Of a stretch of DNA of 64,000 nt, positions 1-11,905 are shown in pieces; within the stretch, counting starts at the first letter, position 1; every line of letters starts with the position of its first letter. The position numbers and the translations under genes were made by a program. The notes below the pieces were generated by a model. That model was not told the origin of the DNA and made no database searches. It saw nothing but the letters and a program-made list of their open reading frames with translations. This stretch comes from Nectonema munidae (taxonomy: Eukaryota > Nematomorpha > Nectonematoida > Nectonematidae). The stretch is from positions 1 through 64,000 of the forward strand of contig JAUIRK010000732.1 of the NCBI GenBank assembly GCA_030549495.1, written 5' to 3'.

Positions 1-589
1 ACTTATAGGCAAAATGATTTAATTCTAAGGTATGAAAAAATTCTGCTGCAACAGTCTTATCTACGAAGCAGATGTGAGTAAGTGTATGCAGTTCCTACAA
101 TGAACATTTTAGAGTGCAACTGTTTTAATTGCTAACACATGAAGACTTATTTTCTTAGAAGATGTATACAATCTACTTTTAACATATAAATCGAAACACA
201 TGCTGACTGATATTGTGTATACGTGTATCAATGTTTCACCATTGAAAACAGAGGAATATCAAGAATATTTACATTTCATTATTTTTACTTTTACTCGGCT
301 TTGTTCTAATTATTTTTTAATAAAACTATATTTTTTGTTACTTTGAATGAAATAATAATCAAAAAAACAAAACCTACCTAAAAATTAACTTTTATTGATT
401 TTTTAAAAAAATGGACTTTTATTGACTTTTAAAATAAAATTGACTTTCATTGACATAAAAATAACTTTAAATTAGCCATTTTTTATTAAAAAAACAAAAA
501 AATGCTTTCATAAAATGTATTTTTATTTATAACAAATGTTGACTTTATTGATTTTTCATTGCCCTGGAGGAAGTATACACATTGTACAG
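1..589. other. AT-rich intergenic stretch
   Basis: No coding similarity was seen. Around 385-555 the words TTGACTTT and ATTGAC recur several times, giving a loose repeat of the TTGACTTTATTGAC type. The same word recurs near 26,400 and 30,550-30,690, so it may belong to a dispersed low-complexity repeat. Confidence 0.4.
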
Positions 590-925
590 TTGAGAGGTCT
601 TTCAGTACAACGTGCAGAATCAAGACATGGCTGAGATCGACAATGAGCGACGAACATTAAATTAAATTGACGAAATTTAAAATAAAGTAATTGACAAATT
701 TGGGAAAAATCCTAAACGACTCCACTTCTTGTTTCAACAATAACACAGGTATTAATGAAGAAACCTCAGTGTGGTAATATATTTACGTTTTTGAATTGTT
801 AATAAATGTATATAGTATTTTCAATGTGTTTTTCATTTTTAAAATATTTTTTGTAATTTTTCACAGGGGGACAAGTGCCCACTCCCTGCTCTATACTACG
901 GAAGCCCCTGGCGTAGTATAAATAA
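590..925 (+). pseudogene. hAT transposase C-terminal remnant with terminal sequence
   Basis: Around 690-744 the plus strand reads IDKFGKNPKRLHFLFQQ then a stop. This matches the last residues of a hAT transposase whose better copy lies at 36,481-36,829 (minus), which ends NKFGTDRRRLQFLFDQ. Just upstream, about 628-655, another frame gives pieces of the matching KTWIRSTMSEDRL segment, so the frame is broken. The G/C-rich stretch 865-918 (GGGGGACAAGTGCCC...CCCCTGGCG) looks like a hAT terminal sequence of the ZMYM-like type. Only the tail of the element is present. The family call rests on the C-terminal motif. Confidence 0.5.
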
Positions 926-944
926 ATCAAATAATTAAAATTAT

Positions 945-1244
945 TTTAAACTATCCAACTAACTGATTTAAAATTAAAACTTTCGTAATAGGATGCTATG
1001 TTTTGTTTTTGGATTCTAATTTTAAATTTGGTAAAAACATTAAAATGATAGAAAAATACTTCGTTTTTGAAAATAAAAAACACAATATATTCCTTTTTGT
1101 TTTGTTTATGTTACTTCCGTTATTGAAATTTGTGTAATATATATTGGATCCAGATATTTGTTCTTTCGGCAAATGTTACGAAACGATAGCTAGATGTCTT
1201 AAGATCCTAGATAGAATGAGAAGAATTGGTGTCACTTATAGCAA
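945..1244. repeat. Outer left segment of the large inverted duplication (L1)
   Basis: The reverse complement of 56,118-56,655 matches this segment. Nearly continuous similarity covers 945-1,158 against about 56,460-56,655, and 1,159-1,244 against 56,118-56,215. The right copy holds about 250 bp more between the two blocks, so this copy is internally deleted or the other has an insertion. The short ORF over the junction (1,144-1,326) shows no recognisable domain and its right-hand counterpart differs, so I do not call it a gene. Confidence 0.75.
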
Positions 1245-1494
1245 AAAAAATAAAAACTTGTATGGACACAATAATGTTACAAACTATAAAGTATTAGTAG
1301 TTAGTGACGAAAGAGCGATTAAATAACAAGGCAGGCAAGCTAGAGAGAGGGGAGCCTCTTGGACAAATCTTAAAGCTGTCAAAAGAGGATATTTTTAATT
1401 TCAAAGATTTGCTTCTCACATACTTTTTTCAAAACTAATTATTGACTATTTCTCATTATAAAACACCGCCTATCATTAAATTCTATGGAAGTCA

Positions 1495-2930
1495 AAATTT
1501 AATGATGGAACTGCATGCAAGGACAAACCATTGGTGTAGAAGGTTTATTTATAGGGTAATTGTTGCTTTGGTAGAGTTTAAAGAAGGTATTGTAGTCTTT
1601 AGTGAGTAGTTCTTGAGTATTATTAAGTGACAGTATTCTGTGTAAGTGTCCGAGAAAGGTGCATTTCTTAATAGATTCAGAGTGTGCAGAGAAGTAGTCA
1701 ATAGTAATAGGTTTTTTACTACGTTTGACATAAAGTGAATGTGTAATAGACAAATTGGAGTCAGCTGTTAAAGAAACATCCAAAAGGCGAAGGAGGTAGT
1801 GGCATTTTTCTGAATCGTGAATTGGATTTTTTTTTCTAAAGAATTTGCAAATTGAAAAAAGGAGAGTGAGTCCAAATGAAGAAAATGTCATCGACATAGC
1901 GGCACCATGATTTAGAGGGGATTGGATGAAAGGGTGTGTTAAATTTCATTTATCAGTGAGAAGGCATGAGAGTTTGCCACCCATGGGAAGTCCTTTTATC
2001 TGTAGGTATAAGTTGTTATTATGAAGAAGAATATTGTTGTGGAGAGTGAATTCCAGTATATCTTTGAGTGGAAGGGTTTCATAGTCGAAAGGTGTAATGT
2101 TTTATTCAGATTGTTTTTAATGGTCTTAACAGGAGTTGAGAGTGTTTCTAATGGAATAGAGTTGAACAGGTCAGTTACCTCAAAGCTTACTAATAAAGAG
2201 TTTGGAGGTAGAGGTTTTTGTAGAATCTTTTAGAGAAGAAGTCTTTAGTTTTTGTTAAAGGGTAGCGTAGGAGTTTATCAAGATTTGCTAAGGTTTTGTT
2301 CAATAGCCAATTAAGTCTTTCTGTTGGTGTGCCAATCGATGAGATTTTTTTCATAGAGGCTTTTCTTGGGTGTTAGGAAGGCCGTATATTGAGGCAGGGT
2401 GTGTATTGGTGACTAATAAATCATTCAACATTGTAGTAGAAATGATGTGTTCAGCATGTAGTTTGGTAGTGAGTTTGTTTGCTTCATTAATGACAGAGTT
2501 GATGAAAGTATGTACTTTAGGTATTTTCTTGAAGATTTCTTGGTTAAATAGGTAATTTGTGATTTCTGTGTCGTAAGCTGAAGTGTTAAGGGCGACTAAT
2601 TCTCCAGCGATATCGGATCTGCGAAATGTAAGATCTTTTTGTTTTGATTATATTTGAGGGAGTTGAGGAGTTATTTTTAGGGATTGAAGTGATGCAACCT
2701 TCTATTTGGGAAAATGCATCTTCTAAATTGGGAATAGAGGTAGGACATTTATTTGTCTGATGGAAAGGATTCTTTGACTTGAAATGTTTGATTTAAAACG
2801 GTTAAACTGTGAGTCGTAGGGGTTAGAAAAATAATTCTTCCACAGATCTTTGTGTTTGTTTCACACAAGGAAGAAAGGGAGTTCAATTTTATCTTGTTAA
2901 CCTGAAAATAAAGAGTAAATTTTATGCCTT
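1495..2930 (-). mobile_element. Penelope-like retroelement, RT part, broken
   Basis: Read on the minus strand, the region carries reverse-transcriptase blocks in the Penelope-like order. A block near VTDLFNSIPLE (about 2,150-2,200) comes first, then LQIKGLPMGGKLS (about 1,975-2,015), then the catalytic YVDDIFFIW (about 1,872-1,903). Next is a segment with SLYVKRSKKPITIDYFSAH (about 1,680-1,740), which matches the YxKPTxxxxYL stretch of Penelope-like RTs. Homology is spread over several frames, so the element is a broken copy. I see no GIY-YIG endonuclease after the RT, so it is truncated or belongs to an endonuclease-less lineage. The family assignment is good, the clade is not resolved. Confidence 0.7.
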
Positions 2931-3420
2931 TGTTAAGTGTTGTGTTGTTTTTGAGAGGATGATTAGAAAGGTTTGTGTAAAAAGCTTTGGGCCTCGACTA
3001 AGCTACAAAACACCCACATGTTCCACAGCCAAAACTCGCAAGGAAAATAATAGAGTTATCCCCCAACTACCGACAACGTTCCTTTAAAGAAGAATATAAC
3101 ATTAAAAAACTTCAGCCCTCTATAAACAGACACTTCAATTCTCACTTTCAAACATGCTCTTCACAATGAGTATCCTCAGCTCTCTATAAACGGTAGCCGG
3201 AGATTGGTGTCCAGAAGACAAAAGTATCCACAACACAGACACTCGCTAGGTGTTAATTACAATGCTGCTAAGAATTGCAACGCTGCAATGTGCTATTCTC
3301 TTACAGATAAGAACAGCCAATCAGCAAAGCAAATCGAACATGCTGACGTGAATATATTTTGACTTGTCGTGAATTTATTTCGTCTGTGTTATTAAGTAAA
3401 ATTAAGTTCATCATGTTTTA
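2931..3420. repeat. Flank of the Penelope-like element with dispersed motif
   Basis: The stretch 3,195-3,235 contains, on the minus strand, GGATACTTTTGTCTTCTGGA followed by CACCAATCTCCGG. Near-matches occur at 5,312-5,345 (plus) and 23,345-23,385 (plus). It is probably a terminal or 5' part of one repeat family, plausibly the Penelope-like element beside it. No coding region is seen. Confidence 0.4.
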
Positions 3421-3544
3421 TCAAGGATATACATATTAATTAAAAAGAGAAACCCTGATAAATACCTATTTTTATTTCAAGACATTTTATTTTATTTAAA
3501 AGGCCTTATAATTTTCAATAAATGTCCAAATCAAACTATTAAAA

Positions 3545-5068
3545 AAAAGTTGAACATAACGACGCGATTGAAGATCCTGAAATTCAGAGCTTCAACCAAA
3601 ACATCAAAAAGGAAGCTAGAAACTCATATAAAACCACTTCTAGAATTTATTTGTAAGATGACCTTTAAATTTAATATATAATTATTAATTTTATAATTTT
3701 TAGAAATAACATTAATAGAATTTCATCTGAAAAAAAAGGTTTATTAAAGTCGAGACAAACGATTCTTAGAAAGATCAGATACAATAAAAAAAGAGAGCAC
3801 GCACCAAAAGATCATGAATTTATACTTCCAGAAAAATATAGAAAAAATTGTGATGGTGATTAATTTCTACAATTAGTAAAAAAATGAATTCAAAAAGAAT
3901 TTAATTTTTGCGGAAATGTTTTTCGTCACATAAACTCTTTCCAAAATATTTCACACATTTTCGTAGATGCAACCTTCAAAAAGGCTCATGACTTGTTTTA
4001 CCAAATTTTTACTCTTCCTGTTTTTTATAACGGAATTCAAATTCCATTTGTATATACTTTTTTACCTAACAAAAAAGTGGAAAGTTATTGGTAAAATTTA
4101 ATCTATGTCTATTATTTAAATATGTATCAAAGTGTTTTTAGTGAAGTTTTTTCTTTCCTTAAAAAAAGGAATGGTTGTAAAAATTGTTTCAGGGGATTTT
4201 GAACAGGGGGTAATATCAGCAGCGAAAAAAGTACTTGGAAATAGCAAATTTTCAATTTTGGGTTTAAAATTTTTCAATGTGCTTTAGATTTTTCCTGAAA
4301 GTTCTTACAAAGGTTGCTTTTTTCATTTTCACAAGCAATCTATCGGAAATTAGCGAATCTTGGATTCGGAGAAATATATAAAAAAAAGATAACAGCTTTA
4401 AAAGATGTTTAAAATGATTATGGCTAAATCTAAGCTTTTTAGAATTTAAAAGGAGCATATACAAAGAAAAAATTTTGCCTGTTGATCAGGTTTTATTTTT
4501 TTTTAAATATTTTTTGATAATTTATTCGGTACTTCTATATTTCAGGTAAAAACTTCATTTTTAAAAATGAAAGATGTCATGGGTTATTTCACTGGGATTG
4601 AACGATTTTTTCTTATTTTAAAGAAATAACAATATTTCCAGTAGAACTATGGATAATAAAAGATGTTAAGGTTAGAACTAACAATCATTGTGAAGGATGG
4701 CATAAATCGTAAGCTTATATTTAAAGAAATTTTGTTTTATTGTCAATTAAATTTTTAGATTGAACTCTGGCTTACCTTTCACTAATAACTAAATTAATTT
4801 GGGAAGTGATAGAGTACTTTCAAAAAGAGGAGAGAAAATTTTTCGTAGAAATGGCTGAAATAGAAAAGATTGATGCGATGATCACCTACAAAGGAGGTAG
4901 AAGAAAAGAACTTATTAAAGAAGAAAATATTGAAAAAATATATGAAAATTATTTTGTAGATAAAGATTTATACCTGTTTTTGTCAAGGTTAACTTTATAT
5001 GTATTTTCTTCATTTAATATGGAAGATAATGTTACTAAACCTGAATCTTATGTAAATTTTTCATTTTG
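3545..5068 (+). pseudogene. Mutator-like (MULE) transposase with four mini-introns, frameshifted
   Basis: The order of blocks is that of a MULE transposase. FVDATFKKAHDLFYQIFTLP (about 3,958-4,020) carries the first Asp. FLPNKKVESY follows. SGDFEQGVISAAKK (about 4,189-4,230) has the second Asp, in the DFE context. FPESSYKGCFFHF (about 4,290-4,330) is the conserved CxxHF block. RTNNHCEGWHKS (about 4,675-4,708) and a C-terminal segment beginning IWEVIEYFQKEE (about 4,797) match the family's VEGWH and IWKFIxxLxxEE blocks. Joining the blocks requires short GT-AG introns at about 3,653-3,703, 4,091-4,141, 4,231-4,287 and 4,709-4,758 (50-57 nt). Frame changes remain near the A-run at about 4,160, just after CFFHF (about 4,332) and near 4,790, and the frame stops after about 4,408. 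It is therefore inactive. A duplicate scrap of about 45 bp (about 4,430-4,475) recurs at 6,000-6,045. Confidence 0.72.
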
Positions 5069-5157
5069 AACAAAAAATGTTTTAAATTTTATCTTAAAAT
5101 TTGTTTCCATTGATTTGCCATCTTTTTGAACATGCTGTAAATGTTACATAGAAGTAT

Positions 5158-5245
5158 TTAAAGTTTACGTCAATCAACCTTCATCTAAGGCGACGATTCG
5201 CTATATTTTCTTAGTAAACAACATAAGTGCTATTTCATATAAAAT
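5158..5245 (-). repeat. Single end of a MITE family
   Basis: The words TTTACGTCAATCA (about 5,163) and TTCGCTATATTTTCTTAGTA with GTGCTATTTC (about 5,206-5,240) match, on the same strand, the right end of the MITE at 22,795-23,235. Only one end is recognised here. Confidence 0.45.
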
Positions 5246-6700
5246 GTGTAATATGAGAGAGCAGAAGCTCTCTCAGCTAATATTGTTAATGAAAAAGCAA
5301 GCACCTAGCATGCCTTCTTCTCTGGATACTTTTGTCTTCTGGATACCATTCGCCTAGAACCCTATAAATCACACTCATTACTTTCTACAATTTAATGTAC
5401 TCTTATTCTCCATACACCTAACCTTTATTTATATGTAAGTTATATATTTTCTTTATTTCACTTCACATGCAACACCAGTCTTAACTGATTTTGCTTTTAT
5501 ATTTAGTCTCTTGATAAAGACGATAAGGTTGAAATATTGAATCCTAATTTGTAATTGTAAAGTGCAGATAATAAAGATTTTCTTTTGAAAGTTTGCTTTT
5601 AGTAATTATACTTATTCTATTGTGCACGGACTGTGCCTTACCAATTGTTATAAATAATTATGTTAGAAATAAAATATTTATATAAATATATAAATTATTG
5701 TTAGAAATAGTAGCAAAATTTTTTTCAAGAATATTGAATTTCGATTGACAGTTTTGATTGAAAAGTCCTTGTTCCTAACTGAAAACGGTAATACCATTTT
5801 GTATCAAATTAGGGATACTGGAATCAATACATATTTTGATTAGTAATAAAATTTTGTTTTATCAAATCTAACAAAAGTAAGAAAAAAGATAAATTAAAAA
5901 TATTTTTCTGCATATGGTCTGATGAAGAAAGAAGAAATTTATTTTGTTACCTACAAAGTGGTACAAGCACCAATAAAAGCCGCTGGGCACCCATCTTATA
6001 AGATTTTTAGAATTCAAACGGAGCATATACAAAGAAAAATAGTGGGAGTGCAGCCTCTCAATCCAATTGGTTGATCAATGAGTGCCTGCATAATACATAC
6101 TATACATTATTTGTTAAAATTAGTTTTTGTCATTTATTTTATTAAAAGTAACAGTTCTGTCTAAGTAAGGAAACAGACCCACTATGGAAATGTCAGAAAC
6201 AAGATATCGATTTATTACATAGAAAAGTACGAACTAAAAGATTTTAGTCAATACCTACTCTCAGCAATTGTCAATAGGTCTGGTTCATATCAAATTATTT
6301 CGTTAGATGGATTGATTACTCTGTTCTGAGACATTTTGCCTCCTAATTAAATTTTAAAATTTTTAGAAACAAAATGTTACCAAACGCAATTACTAACATA
6401 GAAAAGCAAATAATTATCTTTGAAAATTATAATATAAAAATGTTTGAAAATACATTTAGGACTTGGTTCTGGGAAGGGATTATGGAAGGCATTTGACATG
6501 TATGATGTCGTCAATGTAGATTTAGCCGATTAAATAAAAATTGAAACTCTAAAATGTTTGCAAGAAAACAAAAAAGGCATTCATCCTCATCCATTTAAAT
6601 TAATTTAACTCTTTCAATTACAGTAATCAATAGGAAGAACCTTTTAAGCTGGAGAATAAAACAAATCATAAATAATATTTATAACGGCTTCGTATGTCAT
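5246..6700. other. AT-rich stretch with repeat scraps
   Basis: Contents seen are another copy of the GGATACTTTTGTCTTCTGGA motif (5,312-5,345) and the MULE-exon scrap at 6,000-6,045. A reading with coding character at about 5,935-6,000 could not be assigned. Nothing else is recognised. Confidence 0.3.
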
Positions 6701-6714
6701 AGAATGTGTTTCAA

Positions 6715-7440
6715 ATGATGCTGACAAACTGCCTACTCGTAACGCTGTGAGTATACCCAACTTGGTAGACAAAGTGTCCACCATCTACAAGGACACACTC
6801 TCTCCCTCTCAAGCATGGGAAAATCCATCAAAGAATTTTTATTCTTAATAAACAGTGTAATCATTTCCCTTTTGTATCCTTGAACTTTCTCCCCTGGATG
6901 AAAGTTCCCTGTGTGCGAAAATCTATTCTAGAGCGTTCAAACAAAAAATTTCATCACGTAAATTTTTTTTTAAAAATAAATGTTGAACCCATACAAAATA
7001 TGAAGAGATTCTCTTTCGAAAGTTGTTTTGCCTCACAGACATCAGTCTCAAGATGTCAGTCACATTTCTCCCTCATCTGAAGTAATTCTGGAAAGAGTGG
7101 AATGCTTCAATATTGCTCTGGTTAAGTTATTGAAGACGGAGCATGTAAGAGTAAAACATTTTTAAATTTTATTCAGAACTTATTTGAAAAACTTAAACGA
7201 GATATCACAACAAAAAGTGATGCTTGGGTCATTTTAGATCATGCGAAAATGCATAAGGAAGTAGAAGAAAGTTTTCAAGAAAGTCAAAGGTAGTTGAGGT
7301 TTCTTTCTACATATTCCTTCATGCTGAGCGCGTGTGAACAAGTTTTTGCAAAGTTAAGAGTAAGATGGAAAGTTTGTTAAGTTCTTCAACACAAAGAACA
7401 TTTTTTCTTCAATAATCACAGGCGTGAATCAATTTTTGCT
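6715..7440 (+). pseudogene. IS630/Tc1-like DDE transposase remnant
   Basis: In the plus strand about 7,215-7,370, adjoining frames read SDAWVILDHAKMHKEVEESF, then LRFLSTYSFMLSACEQVFAK, then LRVRWK. This is the pattern of the second Asp (ILDHAxxH) and the LPPYSPxLNPxExxxxxLK block of IS630/Tc1 transposases. Upstream, about 6,718-6,840, the stretch ADKLPTRNAVSIPNLVDK also has coding character. The region 6,880-7,080 is open but unassigned. No ends were found. The catalytic domain call is fairly secure, the exact family is not. Confidence 0.5.
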
Positions 7441-7680
7441 TAACTGCACAAATTATTATGGGCATATGATGAAGAATATTAACATCGCTTCAACTGGACA
7501 ACCATATAATCCAAATCTTTATTCATAATTTGTTTCAATAAATATTTTACTTTAAATTTTCCATATTTTTGTAGATAAAAGCATTGATTTTGGAAAGTAA
7601 AAATAAAAAAGACACAATGTGTAATAAAAATAATTTTTCATATGATAAATAAAATAGATTCATAAAATGAAAGTTTAGAG

Positions 7681-9650
7681 CAGGGGTCACCAAAGTTTTT
7701 TCAAAAAGGGCCACGTAGACCTAAAGTAATGTTAATCGCGGGCCGGATAAATACTTTTTGATACAGATCAACCAGAAGCTTACAAAACCTAGACAGGAAT
7801 GCCGTTTATTTGTAGATGCGTAAAAACAAAAATATGTATAAAAAAAGAATAAAGTAGAAACAATGAAGTTAATGAGATTTTTGGCTTTTAAAATACTATT
7901 AATGCCATCTTTAAAATTGGCACATCCAATCATAAGATTTGCCTTCACGTGGTTGTCAGTTAACCTTGTTCGATGCGTTGACTTCACATACTTCATTTTC
8001 GAGAAAGTTTGCTCACATTTGTACCTTGTTCCAAAAGCTGAAGTCATACCTGAGGCAAACTTTTTTAAATTAAAGAACTCATCATCAGGTAAAGATTCGT
8101 AAAATTTAAGAAGATCTTCTCTATGCTTCTCTTTCAACAAAGTAGAGGCCTGTAAATCGATTAGTTCAAGTTGTAGATCTGCTGGAATTTTGTCAACGTC
8201 ACAGTCAAAGGGATTTTCAAAGAGAAGAATGTCATTTTTATTTTGTCAAGATCAGCAAATCGATAGGAAAAGTTTGTATGTAGGCTATAAAGAATGTTTT
8301 TGTGAAACTCGAGATCAACGTGTTCCGCATTTTTAGCACAAAACTCTTGAAAATTCTGAAAGTGAGAGAAGTTTCCCTTTTCAAATTGTGTTTTAAACAA
8401 TGACAATTTACTTCGAAATGCTGTAATAATTTTGTATAAATCTCAGATGAGGTTATTTTGTTTCTGCAACTTTAAATTTAAATCATTCATATGATTTGTG
8501 ATGTCAACCAATAATGACAATTTTGATAACCATGAAGAATCTGAAAATTGTACATTATATTTGTTTTTTTTCAGTTAAAAAATTTATTATTTCTTTTTGA
8601 AGTTTATGAAAACAAGATAGGAGTTTTCCGCAACTAAACCATCCTACTGCTGTGTAGTAAGACAAATCATAAAAACCAGAATCAAGTTCTTTAAGAAAAG
8701 CTTGAAACTGTCGATGAATGCGCGTGTGACTTCTGATATAGTTGACGACACTTGTGATTGGATTAAGCACACAAGATATATCCAATTGCTTTGCACAGAG
8801 TGCTTGCTGGGGTATGAAAAGAGCTGTTGGACAATGAAGATCTTCCAATTTAGTCTGGATGCGCCCTATCAAGCCTTTTCTTATTCCTGCCATATTTGGG
8901 CCACCATCAACCGTGACGCACCGAAGCCGATGCCATTGAAGATCATAGCGTTGCAAAAATTTTCCTACTTTAATGAAAATATCCTCTCCAATTGTTTTCC
9001 CATACATACTACACACTGATGTCAATTCTTCAATTATTTGAAAGTTGTGATTGACACCACGAACATATATAAGAAGCTGTGACGTGCTAGATAGATAGAT
9101 CAATAGACTCATCAATTGCAATTGAATACCACAAAAAGTTTTTAGCTTTCTCGTGTAATTGTACCTCTATGTTTTCTGCATCTTCGCACAACTGAATTTT
9201 CTGAAAGGCTGATATTTGCAAACAAAGTTGCTTTTTCAGGGCACTAGTCATTTGCTGCTTCCATTATGCACTCTTTTATGAAGATAGTATCAGTAAATGG
9301 TTTCCCACGCTCTGCCAACTTATTCAGTATTGCATAATTTACTCGTGTGATAAATTCGTTTTCAACAAACTTTTTTGTGAAGAAACTTCTTTGAGACTCC
9401 AAATTAGATTTCAAAATCTCCATTTTTTTAGAACGCTCTTTTCCATGAAGTTTTGAGTGTGTTGAAAGATGCTTTGTTTCGTAGTGACGACGAATATTGT
9501 ATTCTTTTAAAACCGTAACACTTTCATTGCATATCAAGGAAATGGCTTTTTGATCATTTGCTCCCTCAAAAAAGTACTTTTCTTCCCAAATTTTATTAAA
9601 TATACGACATTCTTTATCAACTTTTCTTTTTTTAGAAGCCATGTGTAAAA
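7681..9650 (-). pseudogene. hAT transposase (GTF2IRD2/ZBED5-like), broken
   Basis: On the minus strand the coding order begins with MASKKRKVDKE at 9,642. A BED-like finger, LICNESVTVLKEYNIRRHYE, follows, with the Cys and the paired His. The catalytic-domain piece RLRCVTVDGGPNMAG (about 8,890-8,930, one acidic residue) comes next, then SVVNYIRSHTRIHRQFQAFL. It ends with the dimerisation region FGTRYKCEQTFSKMKYVKS (about 7,960-8,030). These blocks match the hAT proteins related to GTF2IRD2 and ZBED5. They fall in at least four ORFs (7,721-8,140, 8,161-8,406, 8,555-9,121, 9,244-9,642), so the gene carries several frameshifts. The sequence CAGGGGTCACCAAAG at 7,681 is a typical hAT terminal repeat. 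I could not find its partner beyond 9,650. Confidence 0.75.
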
Positions 9651-9879
9651 AATGAAAATAGAAAACTTTGATTTAACGTTGTTTGAAGAGTTCTTTGTTT
9701 TAACAAACGTCATGTTTAGTTTTTTCTGCAAAAAATAACTTTAATAAAAAAGAAAAGGAAAAGAGAAGACTTTCTTCTGCCCAAAACTCGTAAATTAACT
9801 TCATTTTACCAGTTTGTTGATAAAGATAAAGAAGCTGAAAACAGAAGTGAAAGCCTAAAAAACGATCATCCTGTTTTTT

Positions 9880-11905
9880 CTCAACCTGAAACTGAGTAGG
9901 ACAAAAGTTATAGCAATGATTTTGATGATGATGTAGAAACTTCAACCATTACAGACATTCAGAGTTTACAATCAATTCAAGTTGTACCAAATGATGTTGG
10001 TTTGCTAGAAAACATAACAATGAAAATCGCGAATATTCTGGGGTGAACCGCTTTCTTAATCCTAGTGCATTTTCATGCGTTTTACCAAATGGGGAGGTTG
10101 TCGATCGTGAGTGGCTTGTTTATTCACTTGTTTATTCTCCATCCAGAACTAGTTTATTTTGCTTTCCATGTATGTTGTTTTCTTCAGATAGAAGTATAAA
10201 ATTATGTACATCAGGAGATAATGATGAAAGTTCATGAAACGAGCGCAAAAGATATTGACTCTATTATGACTCTAGCTGATGGAAAGTTATAAAAAATATT
10301 TGCGAGCAAAAATGTTATTGGAAAAATGTGCTTACACCTTGTGTTGCAACAATTAAATTTCTTTTACTACTTCGGGAAAGCAATGAGATTATCGATTCTA
10401 GGAGCAGTGGTAATTATTTAGGATATTAGAACTGATTGGTCAATTTGATCCTTTTCTATCTCAACATATTCGTCAATTTGCAAATCGCGTGCGAGGTCAT
10501 TTATCCTACCTTTCTAAAACAATATGTGATGAAATTGTTACGTTAATGAGACATAAAGTGCTCAGTTTCATCAAACAAGAGATTGTTAGGTCTAGATATT
10601 TTTCTGTTTCAGTGGATTCAATACCAGATTTTTCTCGTACAGACCAGCTCACAATAATTATACGTCATGTTAACATGACAAATTACGAGCCCGTAGAATG
10701 ATTTCTCACTTTCATCATATTTCCAGTCACACTGGCCAGAATCTCGCAGATACTCTTCTTCAGTATACTTGTCGAAGCAGAAGATTCATTTTTATTACTG
10801 CCGTGGACAGACCTATGAGAATGCAAGCAATATGTCCGGCAAATATATTGGAATGCAGCAAACTTTGAAAAAAAAGAATCACTTAGTCGATTATATTCCG
10901 TGCGCATGTCGCTAGCTTAATTCAGTAGGCCAATCTGCAGTGGACTGTTGCGTTGAAGTTGTTTCCTATTTCGGGTTTTTGCACCAGTTGTATATCTTTT
11001 TTTTGGGTTCTACACATCGATGGAGAATTTTGCTATCTTATGTTAAACAAGAGTCTAATTGCCTTGTTCCCAAGCATCCATCCGATACCCGATGGTCTGC
11101 CAGAGCAAAAGCTACTGAGGCTGTTTTCAGAGGATTTAAGCAACTCCAGAGTGCTCTAGAAGAAATCGCAGCTGATAATAACCAAACTGGCGACACTCAA
11201 AATCAGGCAAATGCTTTGGCAAATTGGAATTGCTTGGAAACTGGCTCCAGCATTGAATTGACTACAGTTATTAGTCTTATGAAAAGCCTAGATAAATTTG
11301 TGAGTGAATGTAGAGAAAAGTTTGACTTTTACGATGAATTGGGATAGCTTTTGGATAGATTTGCTTCTGACCGGAGTGCGAACAAATCTTATAAGTTTGA
11401 AAATGAATCACGTCGTATACCGAAAAGAAAAAAGCATTTTTGTGAAGGAAGTGCTGTTGATGCTATAAAAGAAAAGTCAGGAGTGGGTAGATTTAAAGTG
11501 AACACTTTTTATGTTATAATTGACCAGCTCAGCAGTGCTTTGAAGCAACGCATTTTAAATCATATTCATTTGTTCAAGAGCGTTTTGGTGTTTTAACCGA
11601 ATTGGATTCCATGTCCGATGAAGTTATTAAAGTTTCAATCGAAAGACTTGTTAATTTTCAACGGGCATTACCCACATTTTCAAGTTATTGCACACAAACG
11701 GAGTATATACTGCATTCCCGAACACCAAAGTAATTTTTAGAATATATTTGTCATTGATGTCTACTAATTGCTCGGGAGAACGCTCTTTATGACACAGGAT
11801 CGTCTTGGGGTACTGGCACTTAAGTGTATTGAAAGATAGGTTTTAGATGAAATCGACCTCAATTATAGATGAATTTGCTACAATAAAATCTAGAAAAGTT
11901 AAAAT
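9880..11905 (+). pseudogene. hAT transposase (ZMYM1-like, DUF4371), broken
   Basis: Blocks appear on the plus strand in order. A TTF-type zinc-finger segment, REWLVYSLVYSPSRTSLFCF with PCMLF, lies at about 10,100-10,185. The DUF4371 catalytic start FSVSVDSIPDFSRTDQLTII lies at about 10,600-10,660. STHRWRILLSYVK and PSDTRWSARAKAT (about 11,010-11,115) follow. The dimerisation block YLSLMSTNCSGERSL is at about 11,745-11,795. This matches ZMYM1-like hAT proteins. Coding is split over at least six frames, including a stop after FDFYDELG (about 11,347). The 3' part from 11,659 on is shared, inverted, with 53,200-53,432, so the element was present before the arms were duplicated. Confidence 0.75.

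Noticed and set aside
1144-1326. Short ORF at the L1 segment as a gene
   Set aside because: There is no domain, and its right-arm counterpart differs in length and reading context.
5490-5545. Hammerhead-ribozyme-like words (CTTGATAAAGACG...GTTGAAATATTG) as known from Penelope-like elements
   Set aside because: The core CTGANGA is not matched and the helices do not pair convincingly.
7863-9019. Plus-strand ORFs at 7,863-8,102 and 8,702-9,019
   Set aside because: They are antisense shadows of the hAT transposase on the minus strand.
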